Positions 22,120 through 30,807 of a stretch of 40,401 bases of DNA are shown in pieces (positions within the stretch are counted from its first letter, which is position 1; every line of letters starts with the position of its first letter). This stretch comes from an uncultured Acetobacteraceae bacterium. GTDB lineage: Bacteria > Pseudomonadota > Alphaproteobacteria > Acetobacterales > Acetobacteraceae. A program made the position numbers and the translations under genes. A model generated the notes under the pieces. The model saw only the letters and a program-made list of their open reading frames with translations, was not told the DNA's origin and did not search any database. The stretch spans positions 1 to 40,401 of the forward strand of contig CALMVO010000116.1 of assembly GCA_937873205.1 (NCBI GenBank), written 5' to 3'.

Positions 22120-24289
22120 GCGGTGCCCGGGACGTCCTCAGCCCGGAAGAACATGCCCGGATCTTCGAGACCGAGATCCTGCCGCGTTCGGGGCTGGATC
22201 GGCTGGCATCCCATGAGCACCCCAGGGTCGTCTTCCTCGGCGGCCAGCCGGGCGCCGGCAAGGGCGGACTGAACCGGAGCGTCGGCAGGGAACTCGGCGG
22301 TGACGTCATCACCGTCGATACCGACGAACTGCGTAGGTTCCACCCCCTTGCCGGGGAGTTCCGAGAGCAGAACCCGCTCACCTGGTCGGGCCGCACCCAC
22401 CAGGACGCGAAGGCATGGGCGGACGAGCTCGGTGCGCGTGCCATCGAAGGCCACAAGAACGTCATCTTCGACACGACGCTGAGCGACGGAAATCGGGTCT
22501 CGGAGCAGATCAAGGAGCTGTGGGCCAAGGGCTATGAGCCGGAGGTTCGGGTGGTGGCGACCCACAGGCTGGAGAGCGAGGTCGGCGTCGAGAAGCGGTT
22601 CATCGACCAATTCGACGAAGAGGGCTACGGCCAGCACGTTCCCCAGACGGTCCAAGACCATGTCTACGACAAGCTCCCTGGAAACCTCGACACGATCCGA
22701 CAACGGACCGGGGCGCGTATCCTGATCTACGACCGAGACGGGCGGCAGTGGTACGACAGCCACGAGTCTGGCGAGAGCAGAATGCCGGGCCAGGCACTCG
22801 AGGAGGCCCGTAACGCACGCATGCACGATCCGGCGGTGGTGGGCCGGACTCGGCGGGCCTATGATGAGGCGAGGTCGTGGCACGAGAACCTGCCCGAGAG
22901 CGTCGGCGCGAACCCGCATGCGTCCCCGGCCGCGAAGCAGGCGCTGCCGGCCGAGGCCGAGAAGGCGTCGGTACTGAGGGGCTGCGTGAGAACGGCGCCA
23001 AGGTGGAGGCGATTCAGGCATCCCTCGCGCGCGGCGCCGCGAGAGCCGGGCCCCTGGAAGGCGCGGGGCGCGCCGCGGGTGTCGTCGGCGTCGGCCTCAT
23101 GGCCGTCGACGCCTACCAGACCGGTAAGGAGTACGCCGTCCTCGGCGCCAAGGGCAACGCCGCCGGCGCCGACGCGCTGCTGCGCCAATACGAGGGCCGC
23201 ACCGCCGGCGGCATCCTCGGCGGGATCGGGGCCGGGGCCGCCTATGGCGCGCTCGCCGGATCGGAGACCGGTCCGGGCGCGATCGCGACCGGCATCGTGG
23301 GCGGCGTGGTCGGCGCGTTCGCCGGTGAGAAGCTCGCCAACAAGATCACCGAGTACAAGGTCGACCACCAGACCGGATCCGACGGCAGGACCTACAGCTA
23401 TGACGATGGGCAGTGGACCGGCACCGAGCGCCATATCGACTGGAAGGGTAGCTGGCTGCCGCGCCTCGCGAGCAACACGGCGGCGGCGGCGGACGGCCAG
23501 CGCCCGGTGCTGGACTACAAGCGCACCGCGGCGGTGACGGAGCTGGCGCTGGCCCATCCCCGGCAGCAGGACACCCGGAACATCACGCTCGACGGCACCG
23601 AGTGGCACGCCTCGCACGGGACATGGACCAAGCAGGTCTACGACGACAGCGTGTCGATCGACACGCTGGGCGCATTCCCGGTATCGCAGCGCCAGCCGGC
23701 AGACGCGCGCACCGCCACGACGCTCGACCGGCTCACCGCGAACCGGCAGTACAACAACGACCACTACGGCGAGGACGTCGCCAAGGCCTACGTGATGGAC
23801 CACTACGGCAGGGGGTGGAACAGGGTCGGCCCGCTGCCGGACGCGGTGGCCAGCGAGCTGCACCGGCCCAGCGAGACCAACGTCAAGGATCCCGCCACCG
23901 GCCAGTCCTGGACCGTGGACGGCCACGGTGGCTTCTCGCGTAACACCTACGTCCCCACGATGGGCGGCGTCCTCATCGCCGCTCCGGTTCCGGCCGATCC
24001 AGCGGAAACCGCGCGCCTGGACAAGGTCCGGAACGACGCGGTGCGGTCGAACGCCGCGTATGGCGCGCAGGTGATCCACGAGGCGTACAAGGAGACCCAG
24101 AACCAGGGTCGGGCCGAGGCCCAGGATCAGCACGCCGCAGCCGCAAACCTATGGACGAGCGTCAGCCAGCGTCACTTAGCGGCGCAGGAGCAGCAACGGC
24201 GGACGTCGATGCCCGACCAGCAGGCAGGACAGGCACCTGCGGCCCAGATGCCCACGGTCCAGGTTCAAGGTCTTCGGCGGGGCCTGTAG
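22116..24289 (+). CDS. Zeta-toxin kinase with long glycine-zipper C-terminal extension (frameshifted)
   Basis: Residues 1-240 are a zeta toxin: P-loop GGQPGAGKG at 42-50, then VITVDTDELRRFHP, and the lid/effector region RLESEVGVEKRFIDQFDEEG. By family the enzyme phosphorylates UDP-N-acetylglucosamine and blocks wall synthesis. The frame breaks at the G4 run 22978-22981; adding one G joins KASVLR directly to GLRENGAKVEAI in the next frame, giving about 724 aa. The extension has a glycine zipper (GGILGGIGAGAAYGALAG, GAIATGIVGGVVGAFAG) that may insert in membranes, then an acidic/aromatic domain (YNNDHYGEDVAKAYVMDHYG) and a Gln-rich tail. Such large versions resemble secreted or delivered zeta effectors. 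The frameshift could be real or a sequencing error. Confidence 0.8.
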
Positions 24290-24353
24290 CGGATCCGGCG
24301 CAGCTGCAGAGGCCGCAGGCGCAGGGCATCACTCCCATACCCCCAGGCGCCAT

Positions 24354-24839
24354 TCACTGGCCAGCATGGCAAATAGGTACTTGCTGCCCCACTGCCTTTT
24401 GAGGAGCGCCATCGCCGCGCTGATGTTGGGAAGCTGGATCGACGGCGTTATGGCACTGCCTCCGACAGGTCTCAATCCCGGCCACATCACGCATCAGCGA
24501 AAGCATCAGGTCGATCACGTCGTCCCGGCAGTCGAGGTAGGCGGACGCCTCCTCCAGCGCCAGGATCGCTCGGGCCTTGGCGGCCTTGCCCTCGGCGGTG
24601 GTGGCACAAACCATCCTGAGGCGCCCGGGCACGTCGTCCGGATGGAGCGGCCGGTCGCCCCAGGTCGAGACCCTGACGCCCGGCCAGACGTCGTCGCTGT
24701 AGGCCTTCCACGCGAGGTCGGCCGGCGTGGTCAGGGGGCCGCGGTCGCTGGTGGCGTCATACAGGCGCTGCCACTCGGCCTGCATCTCCCGCAGGCGGTC
24801 GCACAGCGCCAGGAGCTCAGCGTCCAGATGCGCGGTCAC
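24354..24839 (-). CDS. Copy 1 of a repeated domain family, cytosolic version
   Basis: A 161-aa protein starting at GTG 24839, which overlaps the previous stop (GTGA). It begins HLDAELLALCDRLREMQAEW, matching HPDATLIGLCDHLVFLEHAW in the 25961 gene, and has ATTAEGKAAKARAI, matching ATTREGMVAKARLI in the 26764 gene. No signal peptide is present, unlike its relatives. The final 30 residues are polar and His/Gln-rich. It is the last gene of a seven-gene overlapping operon. The domain is helical; its biochemical role is unknown. Confidence 0.65.
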   Translation of the reverse strand: MTAHLDAELLALCDRLREMQAEWQRLYDATSDRGPLTTPADLAWKAYSDDVWPGVRVSTWGDRPLHPDDVPGRLRMVCATTAEGKAAKARAILALEEASAYLDCRDDVIDLMLSLMRDVAGIETCRRQCHNAVDPASQHQRGDGAPQKAVGQQVPICHAGQ

Positions 24840-25135
24840 CGGTAGCCGCTCCCGGCGATCGTCGTGCCGGCGGTGACGGCACCCCAACTGGCCAAGCTGC
24901 CGGCGGGCAGGGCAGGGCGGTTGCTGGGCGGCTTCAGGGCTGTGACCAGCTTCTCGCGACCGCGCGGCCGGGCCCACCCGGCACTACCGCCCAGCTCGCG
25001 CAACCAATATCGCGCGCACCCGACATGGCTGCGGCCCGTAGCAGCGCCGATCGCGCGCCAGGTGGCGCCGGCCTCCCGCATCGCGCGGATGGTCGCGATT
25101 TGGTCCGGGGTGAAGGGCGGCCGGCGCTGGATCAC
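24836..25135 (-). CDS. Small HTH protein (GcrA/Sigma-like HTH)
   Basis: A 99-aa protein whose first 50 residues form a clear helix-turn-helix: PPFTPDQIATIRAMREAGAT, then WRAIGAATGRSHVGCARYWL. This is a single homeodomain-like HTH as in GcrA-type or transposase-type DNA-binding proteins. The rest is basic and Gly/Pro-rich. It starts at GTG 25135 overlapping the previous stop and ends overlapping the next start. It may regulate the operon (inference). Confidence 0.65.
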   Translation of the reverse strand: MIQRRPPFTPDQIATIRAMREAGATWRAIGAATGRSHVGCARYWLRELGGSAGWARPRGREKLVTALKPPSNRPALPAGSLASWGAVTAGTTIAGSGYR

Positions 25136-25230
25136 GTGGGCTTCTTTGACGGCTTAGGCGTCTTAGGCGGGCCGATTGGCGGCGCCGGTGACGAGCCGTA
25201 GGTTGGGATCGGAACGCGGCGGCGGCTCAT
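25132..25230 (-). CDS. Proline-rich 32-aa peptide
   Basis: A short frame whose ATG overlaps the stop of the 25227 gene (ATGA) and whose TGA overlaps the next GTG. The peptide is basic and Pro-rich (PPIGPPKTPKPSKKPT at its end). Overlaps on both sides and a position in an unbroken chain support translation; the sequence itself gives no function. Confidence 0.5.
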   Translation of the reverse strand: MSRRRVPIPTYGSSPAPPIGPPKTPKPSKKPT

Positions 25231-25961
25231 GCCGCGCCCCGTTCGTCGATCGACCCCTCGACGACCCGCAGGTCTGCACGGGCCACGGCGGGCACCGCCC
25301 GAGACGTCAGCCACCAGTCCCTGTCTGCCAGGGCGTCCATGTCGCACCGCGCGGGATCACGCTGCTCCGCGACCAGGAAGCGGACGTGGTGGTCCAGACA
25401 CCCGCGGTCCAGCGCGGCCAGCTCGCCGGTCAGGCCGGCGACGTCGTCGCGCATCGGCGCGCAGATGACCACGCTCCCGTCGCTCCGGACGTTGAACGCG
25501 AACCCCCGGCTGAGGGCCCGATCGACCCACCAGTGCGCGCGGATGCCTTGCCCCCGGTCCCATAGCTGCTGGCCGTCGCGGAAGTAGCGTGCGCCGAGGT
25601 CGTCGAGGCCGGTTTCCATGTAGCTGGCGAGGAAGTCGGTCGCCCGCTGTATTGCGAGGCCGTAGGGAACGAAGATGTCCGGTTTGCCGTCCCCGTTCTC
25701 GACGGCCGCGAAGAGGTCGCAGCCCGTGGCCAGCAGGACGGCAAGCGCATCGGCGAAGCTGTCGACCGGTGAGGCGATGATCTCGTCGGTCCGATCGACC
25801 TTGAGGACGCACAGCTGGTTGTCCCGCTCCCGAACCTCCTCCGACACCCGGAGGCCCTGCGGGAACAACGTGCCGAGCGCATCCGCCTCGCGCTGCGCCT
25901 GGGCCACCTCGGCCGCCATGGCGGCGGCGGAGGGGCGGTCGATCGTTGGGTGCGGCGCCAT
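25227..25961 (-). CDS. Unknown cytosolic protein of the repeated-domain operon
   Basis: A 244-aa protein starting at ATG 25961, which shares one base with the previous stop (TGATG). Features: a helical start (AAAMAAEVAQAQREADALGT), a mixed central domain (LCVLKVDRTDEIIASPVDSF, LATGCDLFAAVENGDGKPDI) and a C-terminal domain (HWWVDRALSRGFAFNVRSDG, SVVICAPMRDDVAGL). It has no signal peptide or membrane segment and shows no relation to the repeated domain of its neighbours. No known family is recognised. Its place between exported paralogues suggests a shared function. Confidence 0.65.
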   Translation of the reverse strand: MAPHPTIDRPSAAAMAAEVAQAQREADALGTLFPQGLRVSEEVRERDNQLCVLKVDRTDEIIASPVDSFADALAVLLATGCDLFAAVENGDGKPDIFVPYGLAIQRATDFLASYMETGLDDLGARYFRDGQQLWDRGQGIRAHWWVDRALSRGFAFNVRSDGSVVICAPMRDDVAGLTGELAALDRGCLDHHVRFLVAEQRDPARCDMDALADRDWWLTSRAVPAVARADLRVVEGSIDERGAA

Positions 25962-26767
25962 CACACCAACTCCCCGCCGACCAGGTCGCGCACCAGCAGC
26001 CACGCCAGCTGCCCGTTCTTGTAGGCCTCCGGATCGCCGTTGCGCTTGATCTCCGGCGAGTAGGCGAACAGCACCTGCGCTCGCATCCGGTGCCCATCGA
26101 GCGTCCGGGCATGGAGGCCACGCATCCGCTCAAGGATCGCCTCCAACTCGGCTTCGAGGGGTTCGACTGCGCGGTCGGTCGTCTCCTCGGCCGTATGCAT
26201 GCTCGCGTGGTCGGTCGCCGTGCCAGAACCGCACGCGGCGTAGGCGGCCGTGATCTGCCGGCTCGCCTCCAGGAACCGCTCGCCCTCGGCGATCAGGACG
26301 GCGTCCGGATGTGCGACGGTCCCGGTCGCCACCATGGCCGGGACCGGTCCGAGCGCCACCGCATCGCGCAGGGCCATGTCCAGCAGCCGCCCGATGAACC
26401 CGCCGTCGAAGGAGTGCTCCCGACTCCCGTGCGGGTAGAACGGGTTGGCCGCCGCCACGACGCGCATCAGCGCCGCGACCCCGTCGTTCGTCCTGGCCGT
26501 CATCGGCTCGAGGCGGGCGAGCACGACCTCGCGTTCGTCCCATAACGGTTCCACGACGGCGGCCAGCGCCTCGTCGGAGGGATCGGTCACGGCGTCGCCC
26601 TGGGTGCGCCACGCGTGCTCGAGGAACACCAGGTGGTCGCAGAGGCCGATCAGGGTGGCGTCGGGATGCGCCGCAGCCAGGGCCACGGCCGGGACCACGG
26701 CGGCGAGGCCCACCAGCGGGAGGGCGCCGGCGGTGGTCATCAGGTGGCGGCGGGTCGGGCGGTTCAT
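25961..26767 (-). CDS. Tat-like exported protein with two copies of the repeated domain
   Basis: A 268-aa protein. The N-terminus has a twin-arginine-like signal (PTRRHLMTTAGALPLVGLAA) ending near VALAAA. Two domain copies follow: HPDATLIGLCDHLVFLEHAW (from about 33) and HPDAVLIAEGERFLEASRQI (from about 145). The second ends NGQLAWLLVRDLVGGELV, like DERLAWSLAEDLLGVEVV at the end of the 26764 protein. The ATG overlaps the previous stop (ATGA at 26764-26767). The protein is likely periplasmic and folded before export. The domain is helical and lacks obvious catalytic residues. The function is unknown. Confidence 0.7.
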   Translation of the reverse strand: MNRPTRRHLMTTAGALPLVGLAAVVPAVALAAAHPDATLIGLCDHLVFLEHAWRTQGDAVTDPSDEALAAVVEPLWDEREVVLARLEPMTARTNDGVAALMRVVAAANPFYPHGSREHSFDGGFIGRLLDMALRDAVALGPVPAMVATGTVAHPDAVLIAEGERFLEASRQITAAYAACGSGTATDHASMHTAEETTDRAVEPLEAELEAILERMRGLHARTLDGHRMRAQVLFAYSPEIKRNGDPEAYKNGQLAWLLVRDLVGGELV

Positions 26768-27276
26768 TGCACCACCTCCACGCCGAGCAGATCCTCGGCC
26801 AGCGACCATGCCAGGCGCTCGTCGGGGTCCATCGCGTCGAACTCCATCACGCCGTAGCTGCTATGGTGCAAGCGCATCTCGCGGCGGATCAGCCTCGCCT
26901 TGGCGACCATGCCCTCGCGCGTGGTGGCCGACAGCTCCAGCGCCCGGTCGATCAGTTCTTCCAGCCGATCGTCGATCGGTTCCAACGCGTCTGCGACGGC
27001 CTGGGCTTCCGCAGCAACGGCGGTGGTCCATTTGTTGGGCTCGTTCGAGACTGCCCACCAGCGCGCCTCCAGCGGCTTGCGTCGCTCTATGAGGGTGACG
27101 GCTTCCCGCTCGATGGTGAGCAGGGCGGCGTCCCCGACCACCGATGCCGGCAGCACCTCGACGGCCTGGGCACCCGGCATGACGATCGCCACCCCGGCGA
27201 TGCCGGCCAGCGCCGCCATGCTCGCATTGCCCATCATGGCGCGGCGCGTGGTAGTCCTTCTTTCAGTCTCGGACAT
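26764..27276 (-). CDS. Tat-like exported protein, single copy of the repeated domain
   Basis: A 170-aa protein. A twin-arginine-like leader (TTTRRAMMGNASMAALAGIA, ending PGAQA) precedes one domain: VGDAALLTIEREAVTLIERR, then EPIDDRLEELIDRALELSAT, ATTREGMVAKARLI-like core and DERLAWSLAEDLLGVEVVQ. ATG 27276 is used because the leader begins there; the frame extends upstream without support. It is the first gene of the overlapping chain, 173 bp after the 27450 gene. Its close partner is the two-domain protein directly downstream. Confidence 0.7.
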   Translation of the reverse strand: MSETERRTTTRRAMMGNASMAALAGIAGVAIVMPGAQAVEVLPASVVGDAALLTIEREAVTLIERRKPLEARWWAVSNEPNKWTTAVAAEAQAVADALEPIDDRLEELIDRALELSATTREGMVAKARLIRREMRLHHSSYGVMEFDAMDPDERLAWSLAEDLLGVEVVQ

Positions 27277-27449
27277 CTGATCGCAACCTCGTCTCGGGAT
27301 CAGGCGCGGGGGACGTTCCAGCGTTCCCCGCACCGACCTTGCCCGTTCTCCACGGACTCTCCCGGCAGACCGCCCGGGCGCGGATGGCTCACGTCGGCCC
27401 AGGTCCCGCGCAGGGCGGTAGCCGTGGACCGGGCGAGCAACTTCGTTTG

Positions 27450-27644
27450 TCAGCCTTTCCGCTGGTGCCGGCCGCGCTGCACGTCGGCGTCGCGCGCCAG
27501 GAGCGCGGCTGTCTCGGCGTCGCCAGCACGCCCCCAGGCTGCCGCGGCGTCGCGCAGGAACCGCTCACGGCTGGCCAGGGCGGCGGGTGTGTAGGCCGGC
27601 GCCCGGATGGCGCAGGGCAGGGGCGGGATGGCGACGTCTCGCAT
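27450..27644 (-). CDS. Small hypothetical protein
   Basis: A 64-aa protein directly after the 27646 gene with a one-base gap. It is helical and Ala/Arg-rich (ASRERFLRDAAAAWGRAGDA, ETAALLARDADVQRGRH). No family is recognised. Position suggests co-translation with the 130-aa protein before it. Confidence 0.5.
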   Translation of the reverse strand: MRDVAIPPLPCAIRAPAYTPAALASRERFLRDAAAAWGRAGDAETAALLARDADVQRGRHQRKG

Positions 27645-27645
27645 G

Positions 27646-28038
27646 TCAGCTCGCCAGTGCCAGCAGCGCGGCCTCGGCAGCGACCAGGGCCTTCTGCGCC
27701 CGGATCAGTCGCCCGCGCATGCGGTTCATCGAACCGAACACGGCTGAGCGACGGCGGCGGACGTATTCGTCGCTGTAGAGCGCTCGGTCGTGCCGATCCT
27801 TGCGGCCCATGCGGTTGACCTCGCCGATCGCGGCCCGGGCGTCGGCGTAGGCTTCGGTGGCCCATTCGATGTCAAAGCGGGCGTTCTGCAGGACCTGGAC
27901 CGCTTGGGCGCGGGCGAACTCGGCGGGATTGCGACGGACGGCGACGAAGGCCGGGCCGAGGCAGGACATCGGGCGCAGCAGGGGGATGCTGCGGAGGGGG
28001 TGGACGGCGGCCTCGGGGTGACGGGTCTGGTAGGACAT
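27646..28038 (-). CDS. Hypothetical helical protein
   Basis: A 130-aa protein with a long helical stretch (AEFARAQAVQVLQNARFDIE, WATEAYADARAAIGEVNRMG) and a C-terminal Ala-rich helix (IRAQKALVAAEAALLALAS). It may form a coiled coil. ATG 28038 faces the XRE gene divergently, and the palindrome at 28070-28088 lies between them, so the XRE protein may repress it. It probably heads the minus-strand operon that runs to 24354. Confidence 0.6.
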   Translation of the reverse strand: MSYQTRHPEAAVHPLRSIPLLRPMSCLGPAFVAVRRNPAEFARAQAVQVLQNARFDIEWATEAYADARAAIGEVNRMGRKDRHDRALYSDEYVRRRRSAVFGSMNRMRGRLIRAQKALVAAEAALLALAS

Positions 28039-28069
28039 GGTTGAAAGCCTCTTGCTCTATGTCGCTCAA

Positions 28070-28088
28070 GTGGTATTATTCATACCAC
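28070..28088. promoter_or_regulatory. Palindromic operator between divergent genes
   Basis: GTGGTA-TTATTCA-TACCAC is a perfect 6-bp inverted repeat with a 7-base spacer. A further half site (AATACCATGTGG) lies at about 28114-28125. Both are between the 28038 gene (minus) and the XRE regulator (plus). Confidence 0.6.
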
Positions 28089-28133
28089 AAGCGGCGCCCA
28101 GAGCAATATGGAAAATACCATGTGGACAATAAA

Positions 28134-28376
28134 ATGTCGGACCTGACTGGTCGACAGATGAGGGCAGCTAGGGCGCTGCTAGGTTGGTCGGCGCAAGACT
28201 TGGCGGACCGGTCGAGGGTGGGAATCAGCACTATTCGGCGGACCGAACTGGTCGACGGTGCTGTGCGGATGATCGCCGGCAACATTGATGCCGTGCTGCG
28301 TGCGTTCGATGCTGCCGGAGTAGAGTTCACGAACGGCGGCCAACCTGGCGTCAGGATGAAGGCAACTAGGTCTTGA
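28134..28376 (+). CDS. Small XRE-family repressor
   Basis: An 80-aa Cro/CI-type regulator: TGRQMRAARALLGWSAQDLA, then DRSRVGISTIRRTELVDGAV. The HTH fills most of the protein, followed by IDAVLRAFDAAGVEFTNGG, the standard end of short XRE regulators. ATG 28134 is chosen over an upstream in-frame ATG at 28041 that would run through the operator. It is divergent from the 28038 operon and 4 bases overlap the next frame. Confidence 0.8.
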   Translation: MSDLTGRQMRAARALLGWSAQDLADRSRVGISTIRRTELVDGAVRMIAGNIDAVLRAFDAAGVEFTNGGQPGVRMKATRS

Positions 28377-28714
28377 TTACCTCTCCTTTTGCTCAGATCG
28401 TCATAATTTGGATGAGCCGACTCTTTGCTTTAGCGGCTTTATCAGCTGGCATCAGGGCAGTGATCTTGTCTCGAAAAGCAGCCTCGATTCCGACTTGGAA
28501 TGAGCGTGCTGAAGCGTCAGGAGATGCGGACTTTCAGAACCACATGAGGCTATCTCATGTTACATTAGTTATAGAGGAAGGCGGGAAACTAAATAGAGCC
28601 GCAACATTCTGGACAGCAATATCAGTTACGACAGGTAGCTTAGGCAGTTTAATCAGCAGCCTTTCACGGACCAAGCTCGGCAATCGCTGCTGCGGATCGC
28701 GCGGGCGAAGATGA
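28373..28714 (+). CDS. Small membrane protein, TTG start
   Basis: A 113-aa frame that begins at TTG 28373 overlapping the XRE stop (TTGA). It has one clear N-terminal hydrophobic segment (IVIIWMSRLFALAALSAGI) and a second weaker one (FWTAISVTTGSLGSLISSL). The gene is less GC-rich than its surroundings. The overlap suggests co-translation with the XRE protein, but the TTG start lowers confidence. No family is recognised. Confidence 0.45.
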   Translation: MITSPFAQIVIIWMSRLFALAALSAGIRAVILSRKAASIPTWNERAEASGDADFQNHMRLSHVTLVIEEGGKLNRAATFWTAISVTTGSLGSLISSLSRTKLGNRCCGSRGRR

Positions 28715-28747
28715 CGACGAGAATGAAGGCATCCGGCGCAGGGACCG

Positions 28748-30043
28748 ATGAGTAAGCGCACCATCCTCTGGCTGCTGGCCTCCGCATTCGTCGCCTGCTC
28801 AGGACATGTCGCCATGCCCTCCACATTCACGGCACGGCTCGATATCACCTGGTCCACGCCGATCACGACGGACATGACTGCCCAGGGCACGCTGGGCAGG
28901 AGCCAGGGCCTCGTGCTCGTGGCGGGCGCCCTCCGACCCGACGGAACACCCGTCTTCCTGGGCCAGCTGCATGGTCCTCAGGATGTCCGGTCCGTGTTGC
29001 TCCTCGACGCCGAGAAGACCAAGCCGGGGGGTGCGGTCCCGCTTCCGTTGCCGATGCCCGACCCACCGGGGCCGCAGTTCACCGGCACATGGCTGTTCAG
29101 GAAGCAACGGCCCAACCGCAACCCGGGCGTCTCGACCCTGACCACCGACGAGGCCGGCAACGTCTGGCTGGGCGGATCCACCAATCACTACATGGGGGTC
29201 GCCTCCGACAGCCACAGCGATGCTTATCTCGCGAAGCTGGACGCAGCGGGAAGGTTGGTGTGGGGACAGGCTTATGGCCAGGGACGGACCCTGGTCGCCA
29301 GGGGTATCGCACCGACCGCCGATGGCGGGGCCGTCGTCGTCGGCCCGGACCTTCTGGGATCGTGGGCGGCCAGGATCGCCGCCGACGGAAAGATGTTGGC
29401 GGGGCACACCTTCGGCACCGGAGATGACACGGCGGTCGCCCCGCTGGGCGGCGGTCGGTTCCTCATCGCAGGGTTCGCGAGCCGCGGGGAGGCGGCCACC
29501 CATCAGGACGACGTCGCGATCTGGCTGCTGGATGCTGCCGGTGAGCTGCGGGGCCCGACGGTGGTGCGTCAGGCGATCAGTCGAGACGTGCTGGGACGCT
29601 ATGGGCGCCTCACCGCATCCCCCACGACCGGGGGTGCCTACGTGGCGTCGAACTGGGGGGAGGCGACCGCTCCTTAGGCGGTCGAGATCGCGCATGTCGG
29701 TGAGGACGGCGTCCTGCTCTGGCGTCAGGAACTGCTGGATACGGTCAACGGCGAGCGGGACTGGAGCAAGTTCAGAGGCTGCGATCCGGCGCTGGCAACA
29801 CTGACGAACGGTGACGCGCTGGTCGCGTGCGCCATGGGCGGCCAGATCCAGGTCTACCGGCTCGATCGCCAAACGGGTGAGCCCGAGACCGCCCGGCTGC
29901 CGTTGCCGGAATGCCAGCACGACCATCCGGCTGCTCTGTTCCTGCTCGCACGGCGTGATGGGACGGTGCTGCTGGGCGGGTCGAGACGGGGAATAGGCCC
30001 GGGCTGCAGCTGGCTAGGCCAGCTGGTGCTGCACGGCGGATGA
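28748..30043 (+). pseudogene. Beta-propeller-like lipoprotein interrupted by an in-frame amber codon
   Basis: The frame runs 431 codons from ATG 28748 to TGA 30043 with one TAG at 29675-29677. Codon use and protein character are the same on both sides (NWGEATAP before, AVEIAHVGEDGVLLWRQELL after), so this is one gene with a nonsense codon. The N-terminus is a lipoprotein-like signal (MSKRTILWLLASAFVACSG). Blade-like repeats follow: TTDEAGNVWLGGSTNH, AYLAKLDAAGRLVWGQAYGQ, DVAIWLLDAAGELRGP and GTVLLGGSRRG. It resembles SBBP/beta-propeller surface proteins. The stop may be a mutation, a sequencing error, or suppressed. The next gene's ATG overlaps the final TGA. Confidence 0.7.
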
Positions 30044-30264
30044 GGAAGGACGGGCCGCTGCCGGATCCCGACCGGCTGCATATGGCCGGAACTGCGGCTC
30101 ACGCCTACGCCGGCGGCCTTCGCGACGCCGCGGCGATGCTCCAGGTGGACCGCCAGACCATCCGCCTGCACGCCGGCGAGCTCAGCCCGCAGGAGATGCG
30201 GGCCGTGCTGGCGGTGCTGAGCTGGAAGCGGCGGGAGATGCTGGAGCGGGCGGACCGAGCATGA
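30040..30264 (+). CDS. Small hypothetical protein
   Basis: A 74-aa protein whose ATG overlaps the previous TGA (ATGA at 30040-30043) and whose TGA overlaps the next ATG (30261-30264). It contains a possible HTH (YAGGLRDAAAMLQVDRQTIR) and a helical basic end (LAVLSWKRREMLERADRA). No family is recognised. Confidence 0.6.
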   Translation: MRKDGPLPDPDRLHMAGTAAHAYAGGLRDAAAMLQVDRQTIRLHAGELSPQEMRAVLAVLSWKRREMLERADRA

Positions 30265-30807
30265 CCGGACCGCTCATTGTCCAACCCGACGCCGACGAGG
30301 CCGGGACACGCCTGCAGACCCTCTACTGGAAGCAGCTCGTCCAGCTGAAGATCGAGTGCGAGTACATGCGGCGCTACCAGGGCGTCTACCGCTGGTGGAC
30401 AACGCGGATCACGCTTACCCGTGCCGTCGCATCGGTTGGCGCGCTGGGCACCTGGGCCGCGGTCCACGTCTATCCCTGGCTCTGGGGCGGGATCATCCGC
30501 GGCGCAGGTCGGAGACGCCGCGCAGGGTGCCCTACCCATCAACCGGCACTACCAGAGCGCCAGTGCGCTCGTGATCGTGCTGGATGCGCTGTTCATCAAC
30601 GCTCTGGCCGAGTGGGAGGACATCTTCGCTGGAAAAGTGGATCAGGTGGCCCTGGGCAAGGCGCGGCAACGCCTCATGAAGGCGATGCACGATGCCCAGG
30701 CCAAGCACCTGCCGAACGGCCTGCACCGCCGCGACGACCTCTTTAGGCTGGCGGAAAGGGATGTGGCCGCCTATTTCAGAGCGACGTTTGGCACGGAACC
30801 AACCTAA
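30261..30807 (+). pseudogene. SLATT-like two-transmembrane protein with a single-base frameshift
   Basis: The first frame gives TLYWKQLVQLKIECEYMRRY, a hydrophobic helix (VGALGTWAAVHVYPWLWG) and GIIR. After the CC at 30497-30498 the natural sequence moves to the next frame: AAQVGDAAQGALPINRHYQS, ALVIVLDALFINALAEWEDI, and ends RDVAAYFRATFGTEPT. Removing one C restores an unbroken protein of about 181 aa. The layout (charged helix, two hydrophobic segments, long cytosolic helix) is like SLATT-family pore-forming effectors of mobile elements, a tentative assignment. Coupled by overlap to genes on both sides. Confidence 0.6.
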
